Assembly: GCA_002305315.1 (NCBI GenBank) | Contig: DBQQ01000043.1 | Location: 1-31,087, forward strand | Source of the DNA: Clostridiales bacterium UBA1390 | Lineage (GTDB): Bacteria; Bacillota; Clostridia; Lachnospirales; Bianqueaceae | Length of the DNA: 31,087 nt | Direction: 5' to 3' | Part shown: piece by piece, positions 7,926 to 15,667 of the stretch | Layout: the number at the start of each line of letters is the position of its first letter | Position numbering within the stretch: position 1 is the first letter of the stretch | Notes under the pieces: generated by a model | What the model was told of the DNA's origin: nothing | What the model saw: only the letters and a program-made list of their open reading frames with translations | Database searches by the model: none | Translations under genes and position numbers: made by a program

Positions 7926-9050
7926 TTATAAAAGTTGTTTCAGATATAGTGCATAGGCTTCGGGACAGGCTTTTTTCAAAGAGACAGGCCGTCCGGAACG
8001 ATCTGTGAAACAGTGACGCGTCTCGCCGAGAAGTCGCAGCTCGCCGCTGTCCGCATCCACAATCTCATAGGAAACCCGGAGCCGTATGCCAGTAAACTCC
8101 GTCAGACGGACATAAATCCGCACGGTATCATGAAAATGAACCGGGGACTTGTATTCACACTGTATGGCCAGCACGGGACTGGAGATCCCCGCCTGTTCCA
8201 TGGCGTCGTAGCCGAATCCGACCGCGTCCATCCAGTCTACACGGGCCTCTTCCAGCCACCGCACATAGTTGGAGTGATGGACAATGCCCATGGAATCGGT
8301 CTCGTAATACTGAGCCATCCGTGTATAGGCATGTCGCAGATCCGGCAGAGATTCCAGATAGTCCGCCAGATCCTTCAGGCTACCCTGGGGATAGCCGCTG
8401 ATATCCCGTCCACTGCGATTGAGCAGGTGGTCGGTCACGAGATAGACCGAAAAGCCCCATTCGGCGGTACACATATCCTCATCGGCGTCGTTGCCGATCA
8501 TAAGACACTCTTCTGGCAGCGCCCCTATGGCGGTCAATACTTCGCGATAGTATTCACGGGAAGGTTTTGCATAGTGACTATTCTCATACGTGGTAATATA
8601 GTCGAAATCCTCGGGCTTGAGATCAGCCCAGCGTATCCGCTGCTCGGTCGCGATCCGCGGGAATACGGGACTGGTCGCCAGCGCGATTTTATACCCTTTA
8701 CGCCGTAAAGAACTTAAAAGTTTGCGGGAAACGGCACAGGAAGAAACGATGGAGCGAACCTCATTAAATTCATGGGTATAGAAGTGCTCAAGAAGCGGCA
8801 CGGTTTCCTGCCAGCCTTCCCCATACGCCAGTGGGAAGACTTTCCAGAAGCGCTCCTCGTTACTCATCGTACCATCATTATGCATCATGGCATAGGTACC
8901 CGCTGTCACAGCATCCAGGAGTTTCTTAGGGTCAGAAACTCCATGAGAAGCGGCCGATTGGCCTAATTTCTGAAAATATTGCCGGATAAATTCGTCCTGA
9001 TCCATACAGGCCAGGGTTCCATCTAAATCAAATAAAATCGTTCGTATCAT
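7926..9050 (-). CDS. HAD-family hydrolase fused to a hotdog (YbgC/4HBT-like) acyl-CoA thioesterase
   Basis: 374 residues carrying two enzymes. Residues 1-235 are a HAD phosphatase: FDLDGTL with nucleophile Asp8 and Asp10, motif II Thr126/Ser127 (ALATSP), motif III Lys162 (AKPSREYY), motif IV around Asp188-Asp192 (IGNDADED). Residues about 240-374 form a hotdog thioesterase: YYETDSMGIVHHSNYVRW (248-265) matches the catalytic helix of YbgC-type enzymes, with Asp252 at the usual catalytic position, then EYKSPVHFHDTV. Both halves look intact, so this is a genuine fusion rather than decay. The ATG overlaps the pncB stop by four bases (ATGA). The HAD half could act on a phosphorylated cofactor piece such as a nucleotide; the link to NAD is inferred from coupling only. 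Confidence 0.88.
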   Translation of the reverse strand: MIRTILFDLDGTLACMDQDEFIRQYFQKLGQSAASHGVSDPKKLLDAVTAGTYAMMHNDGTMSNEERFWKVFPLAYGEGWQETVPLLEHFYTHEFNEVRSIVSSCAVSRKLLSSLRRKGYKIALATSPVFPRIATEQRIRWADLKPEDFDYITTYENSHYAKPSREYYREVLTAIGALPEECLMIGNDADEDMCTAEWGFSVYLVTDHLLNRSGRDISGYPQGSLKDLADYLESLPDLRHAYTRMAQYYETDSMGIVHHSNYVRWLEEARVDWMDAVGFGYDAMEQAGISSPVLAIQCEYKSPVHFHDTVRIYVRLTEFTGIRLRVSYEIVDADSGELRLLGETRHCFTDRSGRPVSLKKACPEAYALYLKQLL

Positions 9051-10510
9051 AGGTCAGACTTTCCATATGCGTGCATCATGGCCTGCTTCATATCCCATAA
9101 GGGCTGGGACAGATCCACAGGGACGGTCTGGGGGTTTACCAGACGGCGGGACTCGCGGTACAGTGTTTCCTGCTCTTTCGCGCAATAGTCCCGAATGTCC
9201 ATGACGGAAGGACTCTCGTAAACGCACTCGCCACCGCGGAAGATGGGCACCAGAATGCTGCGCAGCGTATAGGTGCCGCCCTTGAAGGTCATGCGTTTCC
9301 AGGTATCTACAGGGTGGAAGATGGTCAGATCCTTTTCGGGATCATACACTTCCTCTTCCAGAGCGATCAGATCGGCCTTCATGTATCCAGAGGCCTTGTC
9401 GTAAATCCGCAGCACCTTCTTGACGCCGGGATTGGTGATCTTTTCCGGATTGTTGGACAGTTTGATCTTCGGCTGCATCTGTCCATTATGGTCCTCTTCT
9501 GCCGCCATCTTATAGACGCCGCCAAAAGAGGGATTGTCCTGGGCGGTGATCAGTTTGGTACCCACACCCCACAGGCTGATCTGCGCGCCTTGCAGTTTCA
9601 GGTCGCGGATCAGATGCTCGTCCAAATCGCTGGAGGCACTGATGATGGCATCGGAGAAGCCAGCCGCATCCAGCATCTTCTTGGCCTCGATGGATAAATA
9701 CGCCAGATCGCCGCTATCCAGGCGAATGCCATACATGGAAGAGTGGATGCCCTGATCGCGCATCTCCTGAAAGACTCGAATGGCATTGGGCACGCCGGAG
9801 CGCAAGGTATCATAAGTATCCACCAGGAGAATACACATATTAGGGAAGAGCTTCGCATAGGCGCGAAAGGCCTCTAATTCAGAATCGAAGCTCATGACCC
9901 AGCTGTGAGAATGTGTACCCTTGGGCGCGACATCAAATAACTTGGCAGTCAGCACGTTGGAAGTGCCAATACACCCGCCGATCACAGCGGCCCTGGCCCC
10001 CAGCGTACCAGCGTCAGGACCCTGTGCGCGCCGCAGACCAAACTCCATGACGGGATCGCCCTTGGCGGCATGCACCACACGCGCAGCCTTTGTTGCGATC
10101 AGGCTCTGATGATTGATGAGGTTGAGCAGCGTGGTCTCAACCAGCTGTGCCTCTATGATCGGCGCATTGACACGGATCAGAGGCTCTCTGGGAAATACGA
10201 CAGTACCCTCGGGAATCGCGTCAATATCTCCGGTAAAGCGGAAATTTTCTAAATAGGTGAGAAAATCTTCTTGAAAAATACCGAGGGACCGCAGATACTC
10301 AATATCTTCTCGACTGAAGGACAGATGACGGATATAATCAATGGCCTGTTCCAGACCAGCCGCGATCGCAAAAGCGCCATGAAATGGATTCTCGCGATAA
10401 AATAGATCAAAAACGACTCTTTGAGAGGTTTTATGATACGTATAGTAACCCTGCATCATGGTCAGCTGGTACAGGTCGGTCATAAGCGTCAGATTCTGAC
10501 TGGGATACAT
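9047..10510 (-). CDS. pncB: Nicotinate phosphoribosyltransferase
   Basis: Joins nicotinate to PRPP, with ATP hydrolysis, to make nicotinate mononucleotide for NAD salvage; 487 residues, usual for this type. The frame is open to 10576, but AAGGAG 9-10 bases upstream of the ATG at 10510 and the family N-terminus (LTLMTDLYQLTMMQGYY) fix the start. Other signatures: EFGLRRAQGPDAG (156-168), GGCIGTSNVLTA, and the His-containing GTHSHSW (His200, His202) around the phosphorylated-His/PRPP region; RLDSGDLAYLS follows. Transcribed from a clear promoter at 10548-10576 and coupled to the downstream HAD-hotdog fusion. Confidence 0.95.
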   Translation of the reverse strand: MYPSQNLTLMTDLYQLTMMQGYYTYHKTSQRVVFDLFYRENPFHGAFAIAAGLEQAIDYIRHLSFSREDIEYLRSLGIFQEDFLTYLENFRFTGDIDAIPEGTVVFPREPLIRVNAPIIEAQLVETTLLNLINHQSLIATKAARVVHAAKGDPVMEFGLRRAQGPDAGTLGARAAVIGGCIGTSNVLTAKLFDVAPKGTHSHSWVMSFDSELEAFRAYAKLFPNMCILLVDTYDTLRSGVPNAIRVFQEMRDQGIHSSMYGIRLDSGDLAYLSIEAKKMLDAAGFSDAIISASSDLDEHLIRDLKLQGAQISLWGVGTKLITAQDNPSFGGVYKMAAEEDHNGQMQPKIKLSNNPEKITNPGVKKVLRIYDKASGYMKADLIALEEEVYDPEKDLTIFHPVDTWKRMTFKGGTYTLRSILVPIFRGGECVYESPSVMDIRDYCAKEQETLYRESRRLVNPQTVPVDLSQPLWDMKQAMMHAYGKSDL

Positions 10511-10547
10511 GCTAGTCCACTCCTTTTTTGATGGGATAATCTTTATT

Positions 10548-10576
10548 ATTGTAGCACGAAAGGGGGAAGGATGCAA
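10548..10576 (-). promoter_or_regulatory. Promoter of the pncB operon
   Basis: On the minus strand, TTGCAT (10571-10576) and TACAAT (10548-10553) are 17 bases apart. It is divergent from the dapA promoter, with about 40 bases between the two -35 boxes. Confidence 0.8.
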
Positions 10577-10616
10577 GAAAAATGCGGTGTTTTACGGGGG
10601 AATCTCGCAGATGGGA

Positions 10617-10645
10617 TTGATTTTTGCGCCCAGGTGTAGTATGAT
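10617..10645 (+). promoter_or_regulatory. Promoter of the dapA operon
   Basis: TTGATT (10617-10622) and TATGAT (10640-10645), 17-base spacer. Transcription would begin near 10652, immediately before a 12-base palindrome. Confidence 0.75.
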
Positions 10646-10658
10646 AAACATAATTGGG

Positions 10659-10670
10659 TGGGTATACCCA
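10659..10670. promoter_or_regulatory. Perfect 12-base palindrome in the dapA leader, possible operator
   Basis: TGGGTATACCCA is its own reverse complement and lies about seven bases after the predicted transcription start and before the ribosome-binding site. A dimeric repressor could bind here. It is a single copy in this window, so the role is inferred from location only. No lysine riboswitch-sized leader exists, as only about 40 bases separate start site and ATG. Confidence 0.45.
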
Positions 10671-10689
10671 AAAAGAAAGGGGTTATAGT

Positions 10690-11565
10690 ATGTTATCAGG
10701 TTCCATTGTAGCACTGGCCACGCCGTTTCGTGAGGACGGCAGCGTGAATTTCGACCAGTTGGGCGAATGGATTGAGTTTCAGATCGCCGGAGGTACCGAC
10801 GGGATCTTGGTGTTAGGTACGACGGGGGAGTCTTCCACTATGTCCCACGAAGAGGATGATGCTGTCTGTGCCTATGCGGTGGAGAAGGTAGCGGGCCGTG
10901 TGAAAGTGATTGCCGGCAGCGGATCCAACAGTACAGAGACCCAGCTGATGAAGAGTAAAACGTATGCGAATATGGGGGTGGATGCGCTTCTGTGTATCTC
11001 GCCGTATTATAACAAGGCGAATGAGGAAGGCATGTATCGTCATTTTGCTACGGTGGCGGACGCGGTCGATAAGCCGATCATTCTGTATAATGTGCCAGGA
11101 CGTACGGGATGTTCTATTACACCAGCGGTAGTGGGACGTCTGTCGGAGCATCCGAATGTGATTGGTATCAAAGAAGCCAGCGGAGATATCGGTTATGCGG
11201 TGAAGATTGCGAAGTACCTGAATGACGATTTTGTCATGTTCTCAGGAAATGACGATATCACCATTCCGCTCATGTCTCTGGGGGCCAAGGGTGTGATTTC
11301 CGTATGGGCCAATATCATGCCCAAAGAATGCCATGACATGGTGCATCATTATTTGGAAGGCCGGTATGAAGAAGCTCGGAAGATGCAGATCCAGTATCTG
11401 CCGATTATGAACGCGTTGTTTATGGAAGTCAACCCGATTCCCGTAAAAGAGGCCATGAATCTGATGGGGATGCATGCGGGTGGTTTTCGTCTGCCGTTGT
11501 ATCCGATGACGGATGCGCATCGTGAGCAGTTGGCGGGTACCTTGAAGGAGTTTGGACTGATATGA
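10690..11565 (+). CDS. dapA: 4-hydroxy-tetrahydrodipicolinate synthase
   Basis: Condenses pyruvate with aspartate semialdehyde, the first step specific to diaminopimelate and lysine; 291 residues, standard length. The frame opens at 10654, but AGAAAGGGG at 10673-10681 and the family N-terminus (MLSGSIVALATPF) place the start at 10690. Schiff-base Lys161 (VIGIKEASGD), Tyr133 (YNVPGRTG) and the GTTGESSTMS loop (43-51) are all present. Overlaps dapB by four bases. Confidence 0.96.
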   Translation: MLSGSIVALATPFREDGSVNFDQLGEWIEFQIAGGTDGILVLGTTGESSTMSHEEDDAVCAYAVEKVAGRVKVIAGSGSNSTETQLMKSKTYANMGVDALLCISPYYNKANEEGMYRHFATVADAVDKPIILYNVPGRTGCSITPAVVGRLSEHPNVIGIKEASGDIGYAVKIAKYLNDDFVMFSGNDDITIPLMSLGAKGVISVWANIMPKECHDMVHHYLEGRYEEARKMQIQYLPIMNALFMEVNPIPVKEAMNLMGMHAGGFRLPLYPMTDAHREQLAGTLKEFGLI

Positions 11566-12275
11566 AAATTGTTTTAACGGGTTATGGCCGTATGGGCCAT
11601 ATGATTGAAGAAGTGGCGCAGGAGAAGGGGCATGAGGTCATCGGGCGTGTGGATGTGACGAATGTATCGGATCTGAAGACAATGCCTGCTGCTGACGTGG
11701 TGATTGATTTCTCTCATCCGGCGATGCTGCCGGCGCTAGCGGAGTACGTGAAAAGAACAGGGGCGGCTCTGGTGAGCGGTACGACAGGATATGATGAAAA
11801 ACATATGGAAGTGCTGCAGGGGCTCTGTGAATACGCGCCGGTGGTACACAGCGCGAACTATAGCATGGGGATTGCCCTGTTTCGGCACATTCTTGAGCAG
11901 CTTCCGCAGGCGCTTCTCGAGAATTTTGACATAGAAATTCTGGAAAAGCACCATAATAAGAAGGTGGATGCGCCCAGTGGCACGGCAAAGATGCTTCTTG
12001 CGGCGTTGGATCCGGAGCATGAGAAACGCGTTGTGACGGGCCGCGAGGGAATGTGTGGAGCCAGAACAAAGGATGAGATCGGTGTGATGGCGCTGCGGGG
12101 AGGTACTGTAGCGGGAGAACATACCGTCTATCTTTTTGGCGAAGATGAGACACTGTCCATTACGCATACGGCATCCAGCAGACGGATTTTTGCAGCAGGT
12201 GCGGTGAATGCGGCGATCGCCTTGGCAGGCAGGGACAAGGGCTGGTATCAGCTGGACGATATACTGTTTCAGTAA
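11562..12275 (+). CDS. dapB: 4-hydroxy-tetrahydrodipicolinate reductase
   Basis: NAD(P)H-dependent second step of diaminopimelate synthesis, 237 residues, at the short end for the family (E. coli 273). Nucleotide-binding GYGRMG is at residues 7-12, the SGTTGY loop at 72-77, and the active-site EKHHNKKVDAPSGT at 128-141 with His130/His131 and Lys134. The short length comes from a compact region after the Rossmann strand, not from a truncated end. Start fixed by the ATGA overlap with dapA; coupled translation keeps the two enzymes in balance. Confidence 0.95.
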   Translation: MKIVLTGYGRMGHMIEEVAQEKGHEVIGRVDVTNVSDLKTMPAADVVIDFSHPAMLPALAEYVKRTGAALVSGTTGYDEKHMEVLQGLCEYAPVVHSANYSMGIALFRHILEQLPQALLENFDIEILEKHHNKKVDAPSGTAKMLLAALDPEHEKRVVTGREGMCGARTKDEIGVMALRGGTVAGEHTVYLFGEDETLSITHTASSRRIFAAGAVNAAIALAGRDKGWYQLDDILFQ

Positions 12276-12320
12276 AGAAGGGGTCATTGTGCCTGAAATT
12301 ATTGCGTGAAGGAGCAGGTT

Positions 12321-13121
12321 ATGACAAAGAAAAAGGAAATGAAAAAAAGACGTTTCCCCAAGTCCTATACCGGGAAGACACTGGTGATCTATTTGATCCT
12401 GCGTGCGTTAGTCATCTTCACGCTGGTCATGGCCGCCATTCGGGGAAACTATGAGAATGTACTCTTGTGTGTGCTGACTCTGATTCTGTTCTATGTGCCG
12501 GATATCCTGCACCGAGGTCTGGATATTCATCTGCCGGATACGCTCGAAATCATCGTTCTGGTTTTCATCTTTGCGGCAGAGATTCTGGGAGAAATCCAGG
12601 CTTTCTATATTCGGATTCCCATCTGGGACACGATGCTGCATACGACGACCGGTTTTCTGGCAGCAGCCGTCGGTTTTTCGCTGGTAGACCTGCTCAATCG
12701 GCATGAACGATTCTCTTTTGAGATGTCACCGATCTACATGGCAATTGTGGCGTTCTGCTTTTCTATGACGATCGGGGTATTATGGGAGTTCTTCGAGTTT
12801 GGCGCAGACCTGTTTTTGCGTACAGATATGCAGAAGGACGCGGTCCTTTCGAGTATTTCCAGTGTGACCCTCAATCCGGAGCCGGTCAATGTGCCGATTC
12901 GGATCGACAATATCACCTCTACGGTTGTCAACGGCGAGGCACTGAATATTCAAGGCTATCTGGATATTGGTTTGTACGATACGATGAAGGATCTGTTCGT
13001 GAACTTTATCGGTGCGGTGGTGTTTTCCATCTTTGGATTTTTCTATGTGAAGCATCGCGGGAAAAAGACAGCGTTTGTCGAGAATATCATTCCGCAGCCG
13101 GAAGAACGGGAGAAATCCTGA
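12321..13121 (+). CDS. YjdF-like (DUF2238-type) integral membrane protein
   Basis: 266 residues. The frame opens with GTG at 12306, but AAGGAG at 12309-12314 lies 6 bases before the ATG at 12321, which is preferred. A basic N-terminus (KKKEMKKRRFPKS) precedes about six hydrophobic segments. The motifs WDTMLHTTTGFLAAAVGFSL and GVLWEFFEFGADLF, with conserved His, Trp and Glu in membrane segments, match the E. coli YjdF/DUF2238 type. A polar loop of about 60 residues separates the last two segments. No function is established for the family that I can state. It begins 45 bases after dapB and shares its terminator, so it is probably in the dap operon; a link to lysine or diaminopimelate is only positional. 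Confidence 0.72.
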   Translation: MTKKKEMKKRRFPKSYTGKTLVIYLILRALVIFTLVMAAIRGNYENVLLCVLTLILFYVPDILHRGLDIHLPDTLEIIVLVFIFAAEILGEIQAFYIRIPIWDTMLHTTTGFLAAAVGFSLVDLLNRHERFSFEMSPIYMAIVAFCFSMTIGVLWEFFEFGADLFLRTDMQKDAVLSSISSVTLNPEPVNVPIRIDNITSTVVNGEALNIQGYLDIGLYDTMKDLFVNFIGAVVFSIFGFFYVKHRGKKTAFVENIIPQPEEREKS

Positions 13122-13129
13122 TATAAAAC

Positions 13130-13174
13130 AGCAGAAGGAAATCGATATATTCGATGTTCCTTCTGCTATTTTTA
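13130..13174. terminator. Bidirectional terminator between the dap operon and the SDR gene
   Basis: Eleven-bp stem AGCAGAAGGAA (13130-13140) with 13157-13167, plus an inner ATCGA/TCGAT stem. Plus strand continues ATTTTTAT; minus strand continues GTTTTATAT. Suited to both convergent transcripts. Confidence 0.9.
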
Positions 13175-13183
13175 TGGGGCAAT

Positions 13184-13837
13184 TCACTCTTTCCAGACGA
13201 AGTTGTGTTTGATGGATTCGCCGCCATCCACGATGATGCTCTGGCCCGTGCAGAATGTATTGGTGACGGTCAGGAAATAGGCCCACTGTGCGATTTCTTC
13301 CGGCGTGGCCCAACGGCGCAGCGGCGTCTCTTCCATGATCTGCGCCCACAGATCCGCATCCTGCATCACGCAGTCATTGAGCGGCGTCAGTACGCCGCCG
13401 GGATCCAGGCTGTTGCAGGTCGCGCCAAAGGGAGCAACGCGCATGGCCACGTTTTTCGTATAGGCCAGTACGCCGCCCTTGCTGGCGCAGTATTCTGGAA
13501 ACTCCGAACCCGTATGCGCGCTGGCAGAACCGATATGCAAAATGGAATGGATCTGCGGCTGCACCCCGTATTTTTCTGTGATATGGATCAGAGCTTTCAG
13601 ATTGGTATCAATGTCGTTTTCATTTTGGGTTCCGGCGTTATTGATGAGAATCTGAATCGGGGGAAGATCCGGCAGATGCTCGTAGTCGCGGATATCCAGC
13701 TGATAGTGTGTATAGTTTTTATGAGAGATACTTGCGCACTGGCGATCGATGCCGATCACCGCATGGCCGCCTGCCAGAAAAAGTTCAGCCAGGGCCTTCC
13801 CGATGCCCTGCGATGTACCAGTGATGAGTGTATTCAT
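13184..13837 (-). CDS. Short-chain dehydrogenase/reductase
   Basis: NAD(P)-dependent oxidoreductase with a Rossmann fold, 217 residues, shorter than the usual 245-255. TGTSQGIG (7-14) is the cofactor loop, NNAG is at 66-69, and the catalytic set is Ser104/Ser106, Tyr116 and Lys120 (YCASK). The C-terminal GQSIIVDGGE is typical. Residues between the cofactor strand and NNAG are compact, which explains the length. ATG overlaps the stop of the upstream transporter by four bases. Substrate unknown. Being translated in step with a queuosine-precursor-type transporter is unusual and is the only hint of role. Confidence 0.88.
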   Translation of the reverse strand: MNTLITGTSQGIGKALAELFLAGGHAVIGIDRQCASISHKNYTHYQLDIRDYEHLPDLPPIQILINNAGTQNENDIDTNLKALIHITEKYGVQPQIHSILHIGSASAHTGSEFPEYCASKGGVLAYTKNVAMRVAPFGATCNSLDPGGVLTPLNDCVMQDADLWAQIMEETPLRRWATPEEIAQWAYFLTVTNTFCTGQSIIVDGGESIKHNFVWKE

Positions 13838-14613
13838 TTAGAGTCCTCCTTGATAAAGTCGAGATAAGCCTGTCCCACACGCTGCACTCTCCAACGGTTT
13901 GCGATTCGGTAGCCCAGCGGAGAGAACAGGATTTCCATCAGCAGCTCGGCGATACCGCCGGTCAGGGCACAGGTGATACATTGCAACAGGGTCCAGTGAA
14001 ATCCGTCCCAGAATATAGGAGCAAACAGGGTGAAGACAATCAGGGAGAAGATCAGATTATCCACAAACTGTCCGATGAAAGTGGAAATATAGGTGCGGGC
14101 GGCAAAAGCGAGTTTCCCATCCGGATTGCGGCGGAACAGGCTGCCGATGGCCCAGTTCAGAAAGTTGTTGAGGATGGCGGATACTAGAAACGCGATGGTG
14201 CTGCCCAGCAGAATAAACCAGGTACCGCCCAGGATTTCGTTGAGCGCCGTATAATCATCGGCATTCGAGGGAATGATGCTGGCAATATAGAAGATGAGAC
14301 AGGTCATCAGATTGATGAGGGATGCAAAAATGGCGATTTTAGTGGATGCCTTGGGGCCAAAGTGTTTGGTGATGATATCCATACACAGAAAGGAAAGCCA
14401 GGAGATCAGGATGCCGCCATCCAAGGCGATCCAATCTGTCTGTACCAGTGTCTTGTTCGCCAGCAGGTTCATGCAGATCACACTGACGACGAAGAGAGAG
14501 ACGGCTGTGGCCGGGATGCAGCGAAACAGAAGAGCCGTTTCTTCTTTCTCGCGCTGCAGCCAGGAGCGGAGCGCGGAGAAAGGTTGTTTTACATAGGAAA
14601 TGTCTGTATTCAT
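13834..14613 (-). CDS. VUT/YhhQ-family transporter, probable queuosine precursor uptake
   Basis: Integral membrane protein of 259 residues with about six hydrophobic segments. The frame is open to 14682 but GGAGG at 14619-14623, 5 bases upstream of ATG 14613, sets the start. Family signatures: SFLCMDIITKHFGPKAST after the second segment and STFIGQFVDNLIF near the fifth, with conserved Asp and Gln residues. Members of this family import preQ0/preQ1-type precursors for queuosine in tRNA. The unusually long structured leader upstream fits control by a preQ1-type riboswitch. The N-terminus of about 35 residues before the first segment is charged and somewhat longer than in many relatives. Confidence 0.85.
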   Translation of the reverse strand: MNTDISYVKQPFSALRSWLQREKEETALLFRCIPATAVSLFVVSVICMNLLANKTLVQTDWIALDGGILISWLSFLCMDIITKHFGPKASTKIAIFASLINLMTCLIFYIASIIPSNADDYTALNEILGGTWFILLGSTIAFLVSAILNNFLNWAIGSLFRRNPDGKLAFAARTYISTFIGQFVDNLIFSLIVFTLFAPIFWDGFHWTLLQCITCALTGGIAELLMEILFSPLGYRIANRWRVQRVGQAYLDFIKEDSK

Positions 14614-14630
14614 AGGTTCCTCCAAAAGAA

Positions 14631-14661
14631 AAGGTAGTCTGGCAAAACACAAGACTACCTT
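14631..14661 (-). terminator. Second leader hairpin, adjacent to the transporter RBS
   Basis: Perfect 10-bp stem (14631-14640 with 14652-14661), 11-base loop, followed on the minus strand by TTCTTTTGGAGG. The T-rich run merges with the ribosome-binding site, so the hairpin could stop transcription or hide the start. Confidence 0.7.
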
Positions 14662-14666
14662 CCATG

Positions 14667-14693
14667 AAAAAAGGCTTTGCAAAACGCAAAGCC
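14667..14693 (-). terminator. First leader terminator of the transporter operon
   Basis: Perfect 8-bp stem GGCTTTGC (14673-14680 with 14686-14693), five-base loop, then six T on the minus strand (14667-14672). Its outer two pairs overlap the preceding hairpin at 14692-14726, so the two may compete. Confidence 0.82.
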
Positions 14694-14717
14694 ACTATCC
14701 ATACAAAATATGAATCG

Positions 14718-14775
14718 TAGTCCTGGTTTTGTTTTACGACAGGATGGTACAAACGAACTGTCGGCACCCAAAGAT
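14718..14775 (-). ncRNA. Candidate preQ1-class riboswitch aptamer
   Basis: On the minus strand a 6-bp stem CGACAG/CTGTCG (14758-14763 with 14737-14742) closes a 15-base loop beginning TTCG and containing GTACC, followed by the A-rich tail TAAAACAAAACCAGG. Short hairpin, TTCG-like loop start and A-rich tail that can pair back to the loop resemble preQ1-I (an H-type pseudoknot); TTAACAAAACAAGG is the comparable tail I recall from a thermophile example. An extra hairpin at 14692-14726 follows, so a larger preQ1 class is also possible. Placement between a promoter and two terminator hairpins upstream of a queuosine-precursor-type transporter supports the call. Not verified by covariance. Confidence 0.55.
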
Positions 14776-14783
14776 GCATACCT

Positions 14784-14812
14784 ATTATAGCGGATGTTAA
14801 TAGAAAATGCAA
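14784..14812 (-). promoter_or_regulatory. Promoter of the transporter/SDR operon
   Basis: On the minus strand TTGCAT (14807-14812) and TATAAT (14784-14789), spacer 17. It begins nine bases after the stop codon of the NlpC/P60 gene, with no terminator in between, so read-through from the opp operon would also enter this leader. Confidence 0.85.
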
Positions 14813-14820
14813 GTGGATTT

Positions 14821-15654
14821 TTAGAATATGCTCCCACATTCTTTCAATTTCGCCAGGAGATCGGGACGAAAATGCGGATGTGCAGGATCGAAGCTGTTGA
14901 TGACGACGCCAAAGTATCCGCCCATGGAAGTGGAATGGATAAAGAGATCGCCGCCCAGACTCATGGCGATATGGCCTGGAAAATAAAACAGGTCGCCGGG
15001 CTTCACGTCTTCCCGCGAAATCGGGTGTACGGGAAAGCCTTCCGGCATGGAGGCATCCCGATAGATCAGAATCCCATTGAGCATATAGGCCATGGAGCAG
15101 AGTCCAGAGCAGTCGATACCCAGCGGGCTCTTGCCGCCCCAACGGTACTGTGTGCCCAGATAGGATTTTGCGGTCTCGGTGACGGCGCGGCGAAAGACAT
15201 CTTCCTGCAGCGTGGAGACAGCTCGCGGCGGGATATAGGACGCTAGAAAATGCTCCCTCAGGTATCCCACCCGGCCATCCAGAAGCTTGACGGCGACCCA
15301 GCCGGCGGCATCCGGAGTTTCAGAAAGGCACTGCAGGCGGGCCCCGCGGGTAAGAGAGACGAGAGGCAGCGCCTGGATCCGGGGTTCAGCCAGGACATCC
15401 GCATAGGGATGCTGCAGACAAACCTGCGCATGGGTTTCCCAGTCTTCGGTTTGCGCGTTCTCTGGATAGAGCTGGTCCTGAGAGATCCAGCCTTGATAAC
15501 GATAATGAGTACGTACAAATACGCGATTTGTTTTCGAATCTGTCTCCAGAATCTCTACCTTCATACCATACAGGGCCTCATCGGTACGTCCCGCATCAGG
15601 GGCGGATGAGGTGTACAGTGTGCCAATGGCGGATTGAATCCATGCATACGACAT
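14821..15654 (-). CDS. NlpC/P60 endopeptidase with SH3b-like domains (YkfC-like)
   Basis: Cysteine peptidase expected to cut the gamma-D-Glu to diamino-acid bond of murein peptides; 277 residues. Residues about 1-140 form two SH3b-like units (for example VFVRTHYRYQGWISQDQL and GWVAVKLLDGRVGYLREHF). The catalytic domain has Cys182 in RWGGKSPLGIDCSGL, His228 in PGHIAMSL and a third polar residue at His240. No signal peptide or membrane segment, so it should act in the cytoplasm, like the free-peptide enzyme YkfC and unlike wall hydrolases. GGAGG lies 9 bases before the ATG; the gene starts 13 bases after the LD-carboxypeptidase stop. Together with the peptide importer this points to murein-peptide recycling. 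Confidence 0.9.
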   Translation of the reverse strand: MSYAWIQSAIGTLYTSSAPDAGRTDEALYGMKVEILETDSKTNRVFVRTHYRYQGWISQDQLYPENAQTEDWETHAQVCLQHPYADVLAEPRIQALPLVSLTRGARLQCLSETPDAAGWVAVKLLDGRVGYLREHFLASYIPPRAVSTLQEDVFRRAVTETAKSYLGTQYRWGGKSPLGIDCSGLCSMAYMLNGILIYRDASMPEGFPVHPISREDVKPGDLFYFPGHIAMSLGGDLFIHSTSMGGYFGVVINSFDPAHPHFRPDLLAKLKECGSIF

Positions 15655-15667
15655 GATGTGTCACCTC

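Noticed and set aside
8013..8708. Plus-strand frame of 231 codons opposite the HAD-hotdog gene
   Set aside because: Antisense to a gene with two recognisable domains; the translation has no motif.
13154..13867. Plus-strand frame of 237 codons across the SDR gene
   Set aside because: Starts inside the bidirectional terminator and is antisense to an SDR with all catalytic motifs.
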